A DNA stretch of 64,000 nucleotides from Pseudomonadota bacterium (GTDB taxonomy: Bacteria > Pseudomonadota > Gammaproteobacteria > Burkholderiales > Burkholderiaceae_C): assembly GCA_020161775.1 (NCBI GenBank), contig JAIUOW010000016.1:1-64000 (forward strand), given 5' to 3'. Numbering within the stretch: the stretch's first letter is position 1; each line of letters starts with the position of its first letter. The position numbers and the translations under genes were made by a program. This document shows, one piece after another, positions 9,301 through 17,420 of this stretch. The notes beneath the pieces are model-generated. The model ran no database searches and was not told where the DNA came from. It saw only the letters and a list, made by a program, of their open reading frames with translations.

Positions 9301-9904
9301 GTCCGCGGTCTACCAGCGGCAGGGCTTTGGTGCCGGACTCGGACTGAAGCCGCCCCTAGGGCTGCTGATCATCGACTTCGTCAACGGTTTTGCTGATCCG
9401 GACGGATTCGGTGGTGGCAATATCTCGGCGGCTATTCGCAACACCATTCCCCTGCTGGCAATGGCCCGCGACAAGGGCTGGCCAGTGGCGCACAGCCGTA
9501 TCGTCTATGCCGACGACGATAGCGATGCCAATGTCTTCAGCGCGAAGGTGCCCAGCATGCTGCAGCTGAAGGAGCACGCACCAGCCAGCGCCATCGTGAC
9601 GGAGCTCAGCCCTCGTCCGGGCGAGCTGATTGTTCGAAAAAACGTACCGTCTGCTTTTTTCGGTACGGCACTGGCTCCGTGGTTAACGCAGCAGGGGGTA
9701 AAAACCTTGCTGGTGGCCGGTTGTGTCACCAGTGGTTGCGTGCGTGCCAGTGTTGTGGACGCCATGTGCTGGGGCTTTCGCCCCGTCGTACTGTCTGATT
9801 GTGTGGGCGACCGCGCCATCGGCCCGCACGAGGCCAGTTTGTTCGATATGCGGCAGAAATATGCTGACGTCATCGACCTTGCGGCCTTGCGGCAGCAGGT
9901 GTAG
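9290..9904 (+). CDS. nicF: Maleamate amidohydrolase, isochorismatase family (NicF)
   Basis: This 204-residue cysteine hydrolase shows the full catalytic triad of the isochorismatase fold: D29 (LLIIDFVNGF), K117 (IVRKNVPSAFFGT) and C150 (CVTSGCVRAS). It would release ammonia from maleamate to give maleate. The ATG at 9290 is chosen because AAGGAG sits just before it; an in-frame start at 9272 lies inside nicX and lacks such a site. It is the last gene of the nic operon and converges with the TetR gene 11 bases away. Confidence 0.87.
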   Translation: MQDESAVYQRQGFGAGLGLKPPLGLLIIDFVNGFADPDGFGGGNISAAIRNTIPLLAMARDKGWPVAHSRIVYADDDSDANVFSAKVPSMLQLKEHAPASAIVTELSPRPGELIVRKNVPSAFFGTALAPWLTQQGVKTLLVAGCVTSGCVRASVVDAMCWGFRPVVLSDCVGDRAIGPHEASLFDMRQKYADVIDLAALRQQV

Positions 9905-9915
9905 GCGGATAAGAA

Positions 9916-10584
9916 TCAGGGGGCCTCAAACCCCCCGGTCACAAAGCGCGTGACCTGATCGATCAAACCTTCGGTGTCTTCCGCGTCGTACAGCCCTTTG
10001 GGCACCATCTCTTCCATGCGGTGTGTATCGGAAAAGGCATAAAGGTAGGTGCCGACCATCAGGGTGACACGCCAATAGGCGTCCAACTCTCCCAGCGTGG
10101 GAAGTGCCAGTCGCATTGCGTCGACATAGCGCTGTGTTGAGGCTCCGTAAGCATCGGTACGCAGCGGGTACGAGATTTCGGGTGGCTCAGTGTGCAAGCG
10201 TGCCTGCAAGCGCAGGAATGAGCGGCCCTGGGGCGTGGCGCGCAGTGCCAGCGTGGGTGAGAGAAAAGAGCGAACGATCTCCCTGACCGTCGGCTTGCCG
10301 GTGGCCAGCAAGCTGTCCAGGAGTTCAATGCGTTCAGCCGATATCTTCTGGCCGCGGCGTAAAAATGTTTCTTGGAACAGGCCGTACTTCGAGCCGAAAT
10401 AGTAGCTGATCAAGGCCTGCGTCACATTGACAGCCTCGGCAATTTCGCGCAGCGTGGTTCCGGCGTAACCGAGATCTGCAAATTTGGATTCAGAGGCATC
10501 CATGATTGCGTCGCGGATGTTGCTGAGCCCTTCAGGACGCCCCGGCCCCTTTTGTTTCGGGCGAGTGCTGGCTTGTTTAACCAT
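9916..10584 (-). CDS. TetR-family repressor, NicS-like
   Basis: This 222-residue regulator has an N-terminal TetR helix-turn-helix (GYAGTTLREIAEAVNVTQALISYYFGSK split across residues 40-67) and a C-terminal ligand-binding domain. A basic N-terminal arm (about 20 residues) precedes the HTH. It probably represses the nic and transporter operons and is relieved by a pathway intermediate; this is inferred from linkage and from shared AT-rich repeats at three start regions including its own. It is transcribed convergently to nicF. Confidence 0.8.
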   Translation of the reverse strand: MVKQASTRPKQKGPGRPEGLSNIRDAIMDASESKFADLGYAGTTLREIAEAVNVTQALISYYFGSKYGLFQETFLRRGQKISAERIELLDSLLATGKPTVREIVRSFLSPTLALRATPQGRSFLRLQARLHTEPPEISYPLRTDAYGASTQRYVDAMRLALPTLGELDAYWRVTLMVGTYLYAFSDTHRMEEMVPKGLYDAEDTEGLIDQVTRFVTGGFEAP

Positions 10585-10594
10585 ATCCCCTTCT

Positions 10595-10617
10595 TTAATT
10601 GATCGTTTGTTTAATTA
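10595..10617. promoter_or_regulatory. AT-rich repeat upstream of the TetR gene
   Basis: TTAATT at 10595-10600 and again at 10611-10616, with CGTTT between, lie 10-33 bases before the TetR start codon. The element resembles, but does not exactly copy, the palindromes at 570-585 and 5296-5315. It would allow autorepression. Confidence 0.4.
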
Positions 10618-11006
10618 TAGTGGGCGATCGGCAGGGTCTACGCTAAGCGACCATGATCAATAGCGGAAAGAACAGTTCTCTCGATTGCTCGCGAAGCAAA
10701 GGTTGAGGTTGTTTGCAGACGGCCCAAGCGCGGGTTCCGATCCTGATGGCTTCAATATTGAACGCTTCTGAAAGCTGACCTACGCAGGACCGAGATACTC
10801 ATCGAAAAGTGAACTACGTTGGCCCTACCTTGTAAGTTTTAAAGGCAGGGGGAATGTAGCGGCAACTTGGTGGCCGAAACCAGACATCAAAAGAACGGAG
10901 GCGAATGGCAGCAATCGCTGCAAAGCAGTCATTGACGAGCGATGAGCGCCAGATGTCTGCTTTCGACCCAAAGCTGCCGTCGATTCACCCAAGTTGTGAG
11001 TGACGC
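10618..11006. other. Gene-free spacer
   Basis: About 390 bases between the TetR gene promoter and the end of the SRAP gene. I see no convincing gene, RNA or repeat here. It marks the junction between the catabolic cluster and the SOS cassette. Confidence 0.5.
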
Positions 11007-11729
11007 TCAAAACAGCCCATCCTGCTCCGGCAAATCCGGCTTCACCACCTTTCCACTCTCCGCCCTGGGCGCCTTCTTCCGAGCCGGCGCCGGCACATGC
11101 TCTCCCAACAGCGGCCCACGCCAAGGCTTCAGCAGCGAAGCAGCCTCCTCGACGGTGCCATCCAGCCACCGCTGATACTCCTGCGGCGCCAGCACCACCA
11201 CCATGCGCTTTTCGTCTTCAGGCTTGTGAAACCGCTTCATGAACGGATGGTCGTCCGCATTCACCGTCAGCATCGCCATGGTGTACAGGACCCGCCCGTC
11301 AGGGTGCTTGACCTCGTCGTAGATGCCGGCGATCCCCATGGGCACGAAGCCCGGCTGCCAGATGCGCCAGCGCTCATAGTGGCCGCTTTCATAGTTCGGC
11401 TCATACACGCACTCGACCGGGATGATGCAGCGCCGCCCAGAAGCCCAGGCGCCCTTGTAGGTCCGCTTGCGCTGCACCTCTTCGCCCCGCGCATTGAACG
11501 TGTTCCGTGCCCATTCCAGCTTGGCCACAAAGTCCGGCACAAACCGGAAGATCGCATCCACCGCTTTCAACGGCGGCGCCGTCGGGTCTGGCCCCGTGGC
11601 CCTGATCAGCATCGGTGAGAACTGCCCCGGATAGGTATCGCTGGGCGGCCCGGGATCGCCCTCGGTCGAGGCATTGAAGTACTGCAGCAGCCGCTGGGGA
11701 TCGGTCACGCCAAGGAAGTTGGAGCACAT
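11007..11729 (-). CDS. SRAP-domain abasic-site protein (YedK/HMCES family)
   Basis: This 240-residue protein begins MCSNF, so C2 becomes the N-terminal catalytic cysteine that forms a stable thiazolidine link with abasic sites in single-stranded DNA. Other family residues are visible: N in FNARGEE, E in PVECVYEPNY and H in NADDHPFMKRFH. Its length matches the family. It diverges from the umuDC operon across a LexA-type box at 11796-11811, so it is probably SOS-induced together with the translesion polymerase. The C-terminal tail is basic and proline-rich. Confidence 0.9.
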   Translation of the reverse strand: MCSNFLGVTDPQRLLQYFNASTEGDPGPPSDTYPGQFSPMLIRATGPDPTAPPLKAVDAIFRFVPDFVAKLEWARNTFNARGEEVQRKRTYKGAWASGRRCIIPVECVYEPNYESGHYERWRIWQPGFVPMGIAGIYDEVKHPDGRVLYTMAMLTVNADDHPFMKRFHKPEDEKRMVVVLAPQEYQRWLDGTVEEAASLLKPWRGPLLGEHVPAPARKKAPRAESGKVVKPDLPEQDGLF

Positions 11730-11795
11730 CGCCAGATGGTACGGCCACGCGCCGCAGGCTCGCCAGGTAAAGCGCTCGCAGGGGGAGTGATGATA

Positions 11796-11811
11796 CTGTA
11801 TAAATAAACAG
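11796..11811. promoter_or_regulatory. LexA (SOS) box in divergent promoter
   Basis: CTGTATAAATAAACAG has the CTGT-N8-ACAG architecture with an AT-only spacer of the Gram-negative LexA site. It sits 67 bases before the SRAP start and 25 bases before the 11836 gene, which leads the umuDC operon. One box could control both directions. Confidence 0.85.
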
Positions 11812-11835
11812 CTTCAAAGTACCTCGGAGCCCACC

Positions 11836-12168
11836 ATGACCACCACCGCCGAAGACACCCGCCCCTTTGCCATCCAGATCACCCTGAACAAGGCCGACCA
11901 CCTGAGCGCCGCCGAGCGCCAGGAACTCATGCAAGCCTTTCGAGACAACCTGCAGATCATCCTGGGCGGCCGCGAAGCCATGCAGGCCACCCTGATGGAG
12001 CAATACGCCCAGCACTACGGTCCTGGCCGCGATCCCATGGCCGATGTCGAACCCCAGGGCGCCTTCCGCCGCGCCTTCATCGTGGCCGACTACACCACCT
12101 GGATGGGCCGCGACCGCCCGCTGGGCGCGCACTTCGGCATCCTGTTCGACCAACTTCCCCCGAATTGA
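11836..12168 (+). CDS. Small hypothetical protein leading the umuDC operon
   Basis: This 110-residue protein has no domain I recognise. It is soluble-looking, with an amphipathic middle (AAERQELMQAFRDNLQIIL) and a C-terminal part rich in aromatic residues. It starts 25 bases after the LexA box and is followed six bases later by umuD, so it should be co-induced by DNA damage. A role linked to polymerase V or SRAP is possible from context only. Confidence 0.7.
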   Translation: MTTTAEDTRPFAIQITLNKADHLSAAERQELMQAFRDNLQIILGGREAMQATLMEQYAQHYGPGRDPMADVEPQGAFRRAFIVADYTTWMGRDRPLGAHFGILFDQLPPN

Positions 12169-12174
12169 TGCACC

Positions 12175-12612
12175 GTGTACGAGCCGCCAGCCGTCTTGCT
12201 GGGCGCATACGTGCCCAGCCCTGCCTTGCCCCTGCCGTGGGTGTCGGGCACCGTGCGTGCGGGCTTCCCGTCCCCGGCCGATGACTTCCTGGTCAAGCGC
12301 CAAGACCTGAACGACCTGCTCATCACCCACCCCGCCGCCACCTTCTTCTGGCGGGCACGGGGCCTGTCCATGCAGTCCGCCGGCATTGGCGACGGCGACA
12401 TCCTGGTCGTGAACCGGGCCCTGGCCCCGCGTCACGGCTGCATCGTCATTGCCGAGGTGGACAACGACTTCACCGTCAAATACCTGTACCAGCGCGCCGG
12501 GCGCATCAAGCTGCGCGCGGCGGACCCGACCTTCCCCGACATCGTCCCCAAGGACGGCCAGACGCTGACCACCGTGGGCGTGGTCACGGCCGTCATCAAA
12601 CAGTTCAAGTAG
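12175..12612 (+). CDS. umuD: UmuD-like S24 self-cleaving subunit of polymerase V
   Basis: This 145-residue protein has the Ala29-Gly30 self-cleavage site (TVRAGF), the catalytic S65 in GLSMQSAGIGDGD and K102 in DNDFTVKYLY. RecA-stimulated cleavage would produce UmuD', the accessory subunit of the translesion polymerase. The start is GTG at 12175. It lies directly before umuC with a two-base gap and behind the LexA box, so the operon is an SOS unit. Confidence 0.92.
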   Translation: MYEPPAVLLGAYVPSPALPLPWVSGTVRAGFPSPADDFLVKRQDLNDLLITHPAATFFWRARGLSMQSAGIGDGDILVVNRALAPRHGCIVIAEVDNDFTVKYLYQRAGRIKLRAADPTFPDIVPKDGQTLTTVGVVTAVIKQFK

Positions 12613-12614
12613 CC

Positions 12615-13910
12615 ATGTACGCCCTGGTGGATGGAAACAACTTCTACGTGAGCTGCGAGCGTGCGTTTCGCCCCAGCTTGAAGAACCGACCGGTGGTGGT
12701 GCTGTCCAACAACGATGGCTGCGCTATCTCCCGCAGCAACGAGGCCAAAGCCCTGGGCGTGGCCATGGGCGCGCCCTGGCACCTGGTCAAACAGAAGCTG
12801 CCCGATGCAGACATCGTGGCGCTGTCGGCCAACTTCACGCTGTACGGGGACATGAGCAACCGGCTCATGAGCATTGCCGCCGGGCTAGGGCCGGAACAGG
12901 AGATTTATTCGATTGACGAATGCTTTGTGGGGCTGGACGGGGTACGTGGTGACCTGGTGGACCGCGCCCAGCGCGTGCGTGAACGCATCCTGCAGTGGAT
13001 CGGTATCCCTTGCGGCATTGGGATCGGCACCACCAAGACCCTGGCCAAGCTGGCCAACCACATTGCCAAGAGCGCGGACCGCAGGCCGGGGAGCTATCCC
13101 ATTGAACTGGCGCGGGTTTGCAACCTGGCTGCGCTGGCGCCCGGACAACTGACGGAAATGCTCGCAGCCACGGATGTGAGAGAAGTCTGGGGCGTGGGGC
13201 CCAAGAACGCCGAGAAGTTGCGCGCATTGGGCATCACCACCGTGGCCGATCTGGTGCGCATGGACCCGGTGATGGCGCGCATGAAGTTCTCTGTGATGCT
13301 GGAGCGCACCGTGCGCGAGCTGCAGGGGATGCCTTGCATTGCGTTTGAAGATGCCCCCGCCGCCAAGAAAGAAATCGCCTGCACCCGGTCATTCGGCCGG
13401 GCCATCACCGATTTACCGCCGCTGATCGAGGCCGTGACGGAGTTCGCCCTGCGCGCCGGCGAGAAGCTGCGCCGCCAGGGCAGTGTGGCCGGCAACGTAC
13501 TGACCTTCGTGCACACCAGCCCGCACAAGGTTGGGCCGCAGTACAGCAAGGCGGTGACCATGCCACTGCGCAGGCCGACGGCTGACAGTGGTGATCTGGT
13601 CAATGCCGCCATCCGGGGGATCCGTACGGTGTACCGGCCTGGCTTCAAGATGGCCAAGGCGGGGGTGATGCTGCTGGACTTGCAGCCTGGTGATGTACAC
13701 CAGGCCGAGCTGCCGCTGGGTGATTCAGCCGCTGACCGCGGGCCGCTGATGGCGACCATGGACAAGCTGAACCAGCGCTATGGGAAGGGCGCGCTCATCC
13801 TGGCCAGTGCGGGCACTGCGGGCGAGCAACGGGCCTGGTCGATGCGGCAGGAGATGCGAACGCCGCATTACACGACGCAGTGGCAGGACATGCCGGTGGC
13901 GTTTGCTTGA
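12615..13910 (+). CDS. umuC: UmuC-like Y-family DNA polymerase V catalytic subunit
   Basis: This 431-residue polymerase is full length for UmuC. It has the catalytic acidic residues in LVDGNNFYVSCE and YSIDECFVGLDG, the GIGIGTTKTLAKLANHIAK helix region, helix-hairpin-helix-like DNA-binding segments (VWGVGPKNAEKLRALGI), and a C-terminal little-finger and DUF4113-type tail. It performs error-prone translesion synthesis. It is in an operon with umuD and the 11836 gene. Confidence 0.93.
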   Translation: MYALVDGNNFYVSCERAFRPSLKNRPVVVLSNNDGCAISRSNEAKALGVAMGAPWHLVKQKLPDADIVALSANFTLYGDMSNRLMSIAAGLGPEQEIYSIDECFVGLDGVRGDLVDRAQRVRERILQWIGIPCGIGIGTTKTLAKLANHIAKSADRRPGSYPIELARVCNLAALAPGQLTEMLAATDVREVWGVGPKNAEKLRALGITTVADLVRMDPVMARMKFSVMLERTVRELQGMPCIAFEDAPAAKKEIACTRSFGRAITDLPPLIEAVTEFALRAGEKLRRQGSVAGNVLTFVHTSPHKVGPQYSKAVTMPLRRPTADSGDLVNAAIRGIRTVYRPGFKMAKAGVMLLDLQPGDVHQAELPLGDSAADRGPLMATMDKLNQRYGKGALILASAGTAGEQRAWSMRQEMRTPHYTTQWQDMPVAFA

Positions 13911-13971
13911 GGCGTGACAAACGTTCGCGGCGGTCTTCATCGCGTACCGAACCGTGTGAAGCGGGTAATAG

Positions 13972-14364
13972 TGGCTATCTCAACGTGCCAACACTGATCG
14001 TTCAGGGTACGACTTTGTTGCGCCGAGCCTGCATGGAATACTGCAGTCAGCCAACATGCTGGTAGACACCGTCAAGACGCTTCACACGACGTTCTTCGAG
14101 GCTACGCAGGGCCTAGGCTACCAATCAGTTCTGCGGAAGTTTGACCTGCGACCAGTGATATTGGGGCCTACTGAACTCGCGGAGAACATTCAGGCGACAT
14201 ATAAGGCTGCCTGCAAAGCACTTGTTGGCATCGGCATCGAGAAGTGGGTCACCAACAGAAAGAAGGAAGCACGTTCTACAGGACGTTCAAGTTTCCCGTT
14301 GAGATGCCCCCGCTTTCGCGAAACACGTCAGAAAGTCTTCGAGCTTCCTGCGTCCGATGGCTGA
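13972..14364 (+). pseudogene. Possible gene remnant of unknown function
   Basis: From 13972 a plus-strand frame runs open to 14364. Its first ATG is at 14056. The translation for about 90 residues looks protein-like (for example GYDFVAPSLHGILQSANML, then VDTVKTLHTTFFEATQGLG), while the end overlaps the 3' end of the minus-strand RepA-like gene and looks like a shadow. There is no start codon or ribosome-binding site at the left end. It may be the 5'-truncated remnant of a gene cut by insertion of the island. The rest of 13911-14275 holds nothing I recognise. Confidence 0.25.
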
Positions 14365-15796
14365 ACTGCTCCGGATGGGGTTGCGGTATTCGCCTGACAA
14401 TGCCATTCAGCATGTCCGTCCGTTCAAGCCATCCGCTGTGCTGATCTTTGAGTACTGAGCGTGTGACCGCCATCCTAGGATTGCCCGACGTCTCGTCGAA
14501 CACCGAATTCTCCATTAACTCGATAGCGGCCTGCACGATATCCAGGAATTTCAGGTGATCAGGGTGTGACGAATCTGCTTCCGGCGGATCAGCAAAACCG
14601 GTGTCAGATTGAGCAGGTTGCGCAGGTTGAGCAGGTTGCGCAAATTGGTGTGGCTGCTTACTAAAGCGGGCTAGAAACGGATTTTCGCTCCCGGAAGTGT
14701 TTTCAGGCATTCCAGGCTGCGGCCCCCAGGACCACGAATCCGAGAAGCTGTTCGGCACTACGCCTGAATGCATCGATCCAGCAACCGGCTGACGCCTGAA
14801 CCAGAAACTTTGCCGGGCTATGAACTGTGTATAAATGCCGGCTGCAGGCATCGCGCGCCGTACAGACGCCATGCTGATTCCATCGCCCTTCGCCCTTTTC
14901 TCGACTTCGTTGACCGACATGCCATCCGTAGGAATGTTTGACCTCAGCCAATGCACAGCTGTCTTCACGCGCGCGCCAAGCGGCAATTCGACAGATGCAA
15001 AAATTTCCTCGGGCGTGCCATCGAGTGGAGTCAAAGCGTGCACATAGGGCATATAGACATCTTCAACAAGCGACCAATTCAAGTCGAGCTGGAACCCACC
15101 GTAGGTGCTGCCGAACTCAGACTTGACACACGCAACGGAATACCGATCTCGGGCGCGGAGATCTTCAATGTCCGACTCTGAAACTCCGATCACGACGGAA
15201 GCGGCGTCTGCCAGATGCAGATCCAGCAGTCTGCCAGCTGGATCTTTTCGACGTTGACGCCTTGCGACCGCTGAAACCACTAACGCCACATTTTCGCGGT
15301 GGCACGCAGCCCTCAATTCGCGCCACGCGCTGCATCGATCTTCTTCCTTGCCCTTCGGCCTCGCCGCAGCCTCGACAAAAATAATCCGAGCTGATTCCTT
15401 TCGGTTGATGTGAACCAGAAGCTCCGGCAGGTCGTCGACTACGTCAAACGGCTGGCAATTGCCGATGACCGCGACAATTCGATCATCTGCTCCTGCCGCA
15501 GCCAGCAACCGCTTACTTGTGACAAGGAAATGCGGCGTCGACGCCCACAGCAGAATTGGCTGACAAAACTTTGCGGGCGTCCCGACTGGTTGATCCGATT
15601 GTCCAGTAACCTTCCCAGCCAGATCTGCGAAATACGCGTTGTGGCCATGGCTGCAATTTCCCGCGACAACCGTCACGTGGCCGAGCGCGACCATATCCGG
15701 CAGCACCCAATTGACGCGCTCAAAAGGCTGTTGAGACAGCGGCACAAGCGTTGTGTTGTTCGCAGAATGATTTGGAAAATAGGGATTCTTAATCAC
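14276..15796 (-). CDS. RepA/KaiC-like ATPase homologue with degenerate P-loop
   Basis: This 506-residue protein is laid out like the RepA-type hexameric helicases of islands and plasmids: a VPLSQ...VNWVLPDMVALGHVTVVAG lead-in, then a P-loop position. There the expected GxxGxGKS/T reads GNCSHGHNA, so the nucleotide-binding lysine is absent. The Walker B position reads ARIIFVEAAA, also altered. A winged-helix-like C-terminal part and an AQPAQPAQPAQ run near residue 410 follow. GTG at 15796 is chosen: it overlaps the AlpA stop (GTGA) and AGGAG precedes it. It is probably a non-catalytic relative of an island replication initiator. Confidence 0.6.
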   Translation of the reverse strand: MIKNPYFPNHSANNTTLVPLSQQPFERVNWVLPDMVALGHVTVVAGNCSHGHNAYFADLAGKVTGQSDQPVGTPAKFCQPILLWASTPHFLVTSKRLLAAAGADDRIVAVIGNCQPFDVVDDLPELLVHINRKESARIIFVEAAARPKGKEEDRCSAWRELRAACHRENVALVVSAVARRQRRKDPAGRLLDLHLADAASVVIGVSESDIEDLRARDRYSVACVKSEFGSTYGGFQLDLNWSLVEDVYMPYVHALTPLDGTPEEIFASVELPLGARVKTAVHWLRSNIPTDGMSVNEVEKRAKGDGISMASVRRAMPAAGIYTQFIARQSFWFRRQPVAGSMHSGVVPNSFSDSWSWGPQPGMPENTSGSENPFLARFSKQPHQFAQPAQPAQPAQSDTGFADPPEADSSHPDHLKFLDIVQAAIELMENSVFDETSGNPRMAVTRSVLKDQHSGWLERTDMLNGIVRRIPQPHPEQFSHRTQEARRLSDVFRESGGISTGNLNVL

Positions 15797-16056
15797 TTTT
15801 GATTCTCCTGGCGCGCGTGCTGCTTGCTTCGGGCAATTTGAGCTTGAACCCACTGCTGTACGTCCAAGAAACTCCACAGCGCCTTGTTGAGACCCTCAAT
15901 TTCAACCTGAGCGGGGAACCGCTCCTCCTTCATGAGCTTGTAAAGAGTTGATCGCCCCAGCCCCGTGATCGCCAAAGTGACTTCCACCTCAATCAGGGCA
16001 TCGAATTGGCCATGCGGCTGGGCTTCAAGCTTGTCGGTCAGCTGCAGCATCGCCAT
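15793..16056 (-). CDS. AlpA-family excisionase/transcription regulator
   Basis: This 87-residue protein has the MerR-like winged helix of AlpA proteins: LIEVEVTLAITGLGRSTLYK, LMKEERFP, and a WSFLDVQQWV end. AlpA proteins activate or assist excision of P4-type elements. The frame extends to a TTG at 16209, but the extra 51 residues look unnatural and cover the palindromic region, so ATG 16056 (or 16050) is preferred. It is followed by the RepA-like gene with a four-base overlap and diverges from the 16216 gene. Confidence 0.72.
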   Translation of the reverse strand: MAMLQLTDKLEAQPHGQFDALIEVEVTLAITGLGRSTLYKLMKEERFPAQVEIEGLNKALWSFLDVQQWVQAQIARSKQHARQENQK

Positions 16057-16090
16057 CACCAGACCGCCGATTGGCGTAGTTGAGAAATTT

Positions 16091-16209
16091 TTGTCGCGCA
16101 CGTTTTTTTCCTGGAACTGCGCCAAGACTAAGGCCCAGGGAAGCTGTGATCCATACCCACCCTGGATCTCCAGGGTGGGTAGAAGCCGCTCTTTTTTGGT
16201 GCGCGACAA
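16091..16209. repeat. 11-bp inverted repeat flanking the alpA upstream region
   Basis: TTGTCGCGCAC at 16091-16101 and GTGCGCGACAA at 16199-16209 are exact reverse complements about 97 bases apart. They bracket the region between the alpA-like gene and the 16216 gene. They could be paired operator half-sites that allow looping, or binding sites for the AlpA-like protein. Confidence 0.55.
16154..16181. promoter_or_regulatory. 28-bp palindrome between alpA-like gene and 16216 gene
   Basis: TACCCACCCTGGA and TCCAGGGTGGGTA are perfect 13-base arms around a two-base centre. The site is nested inside the wider 11-bp inverted repeat. There is no T-run directly after it on either strand, so it is more likely an operator than a terminator, although a T6 run occurs ten bases further on the plus strand. 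Confidence 0.65.
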
Positions 16210-16215
16210 TCAGTC

Positions 16216-17355
16216 ATGAGCAATTCCTATCTCGTCGTGCGACTGCAAACTGTGTTTGAGCGGATGTTCGTCCAGCAAATGGTCATCCGCCGACTGATTG
16301 CCGAATGCCCAAGCGCCTTTTATGCGCTTGACGCTATTCGTGATGACTTGCTTGAACTCATGGTGGTAGAACACCAGCAACTTGGCCAGGACTTGGCGGT
16401 TCGGGTGGCATCATCTTGGCTGACTTTGCTCGAACGACAGGCGGGGAGGCGCGCGATCTTGGAAAGAGATGTAGCTTTTCTCGCCGAGGACCTCGCCGAT
16501 GTGTTCGACATGACGGCATCCTGGACGGAGGTTTGCGATCTTCTAGCTGAGCATGCTAGTACTGTGGCCGAGTTTCAACGTGACTTTAATTTTCTGGACT
16601 ATTGCAGCTTGTTGTCATTAACGAGTTACTGCTCGGGCTCTTCCATGTGCGCCAATCGAGAAAAAATTCTCGCCGAAATCACCGATCACGATAAAGAACG
16701 TTTTCCAAATGAGCTTGTTTGGATAGATCCTACAAAGAAGACAACAGCTGACTTGCGGACAGCTATTCTTCTCTCTCAGCAGCGAAGTCGATTTACGTCG
16801 CCTGGGATCCAGGTAATAGACAGCAGGGCGTCTCGCAAAACACATGGAACGAATGATGCTGTTTCACTCGTCGTAAATCTTAATCAAGCGCCGGCCGATA
16901 TAGACAGGGCGCTAGCTTACTTTAAAGCGGCGATTGAAGAACGACTGTGTGAAGTGCACGAACTGGAGATACCTGGATGGCAAGATTACTTGGGAACCAA
17001 TTTCGCTAAGTGGACGAGTCGAGATGCAGATGTCGTTCCGCAAAAATCAATGGTCGTGCCAAGAATTCTGGGACTGTGGTGCTGGGATCTCACTTCTGGA
17101 CTGAATTTGACCCCTGTAGAACAACACAAATTGGTTCAAGGGCTATCCATTGCCAAAGCGTACGAAAAGATTGACGAACTCCGACGGTCCAAATCCCAAG
17201 ATACACCGGGATTTGCCAAAGTATCCAAAGCGCGGAAAGAAATCTCAGCGCTCATTGATGCAGGTGGAGACACTCCGACTCGACTAGATCTTGCAGTAAC
17301 TGGGCATGAAGGAATCAGGCTAGGAAAAAGGTCAGCAGTTGAACGAGTCAAGTAG
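16216..17355 (+). CDS. Island protein of unknown function
   Basis: This 379-residue protein has no domain I recognise, no signal peptide and no membrane segment. The N-terminal third is helical and rich in acidic residues (for example LAEDLADVFD), and there is a cysteine-containing middle (SYCSGSSMCANRE). Base composition is clearly more AT-rich than the flanking polymerase V and prophage genes, a sign of separate origin. It diverges from the alpA-like gene across the palindrome and converges with the integrase. A cargo or defence role is conceivable but not shown. Confidence 0.75.
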   Translation: MSNSYLVVRLQTVFERMFVQQMVIRRLIAECPSAFYALDAIRDDLLELMVVEHQQLGQDLAVRVASSWLTLLERQAGRRAILERDVAFLAEDLADVFDMTASWTEVCDLLAEHASTVAEFQRDFNFLDYCSLLSLTSYCSGSSMCANREKILAEITDHDKERFPNELVWIDPTKKTTADLRTAILLSQQRSRFTSPGIQVIDSRASRKTHGTNDAVSLVVNLNQAPADIDRALAYFKAAIEERLCEVHELEIPGWQDYLGTNFAKWTSRDADVVPQKSMVVPRILGLWCWDLTSGLNLTPVEQHKLVQGLSIAKAYEKIDELRRSKSQDTPGFAKVSKARKEISALIDAGGDTPTRLDLAVTGHEGIRLGKRSAVERVK

Positions 17356-17420
17356 CTCAATCGGGAGCGACTCGTGTAGCCCCATGTACCGTGCTACGCC
17401 GCTCCACTCTTCGTCATCGA

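Noticed and set aside
9918-9936. GGGGG/CCCCC hairpin between nicF and the TetR gene
   Set aside because: It overlaps the last codons of the TetR gene and has no T-run, so it is weak as a terminator.
14560-14640. Tandem GCAGGTTGA-type repeat as a regulatory iteron
   Set aside because: It lies in frame inside the RepA-like gene and encodes the AQPAQPAQ run, so a coding low-complexity repeat explains it.
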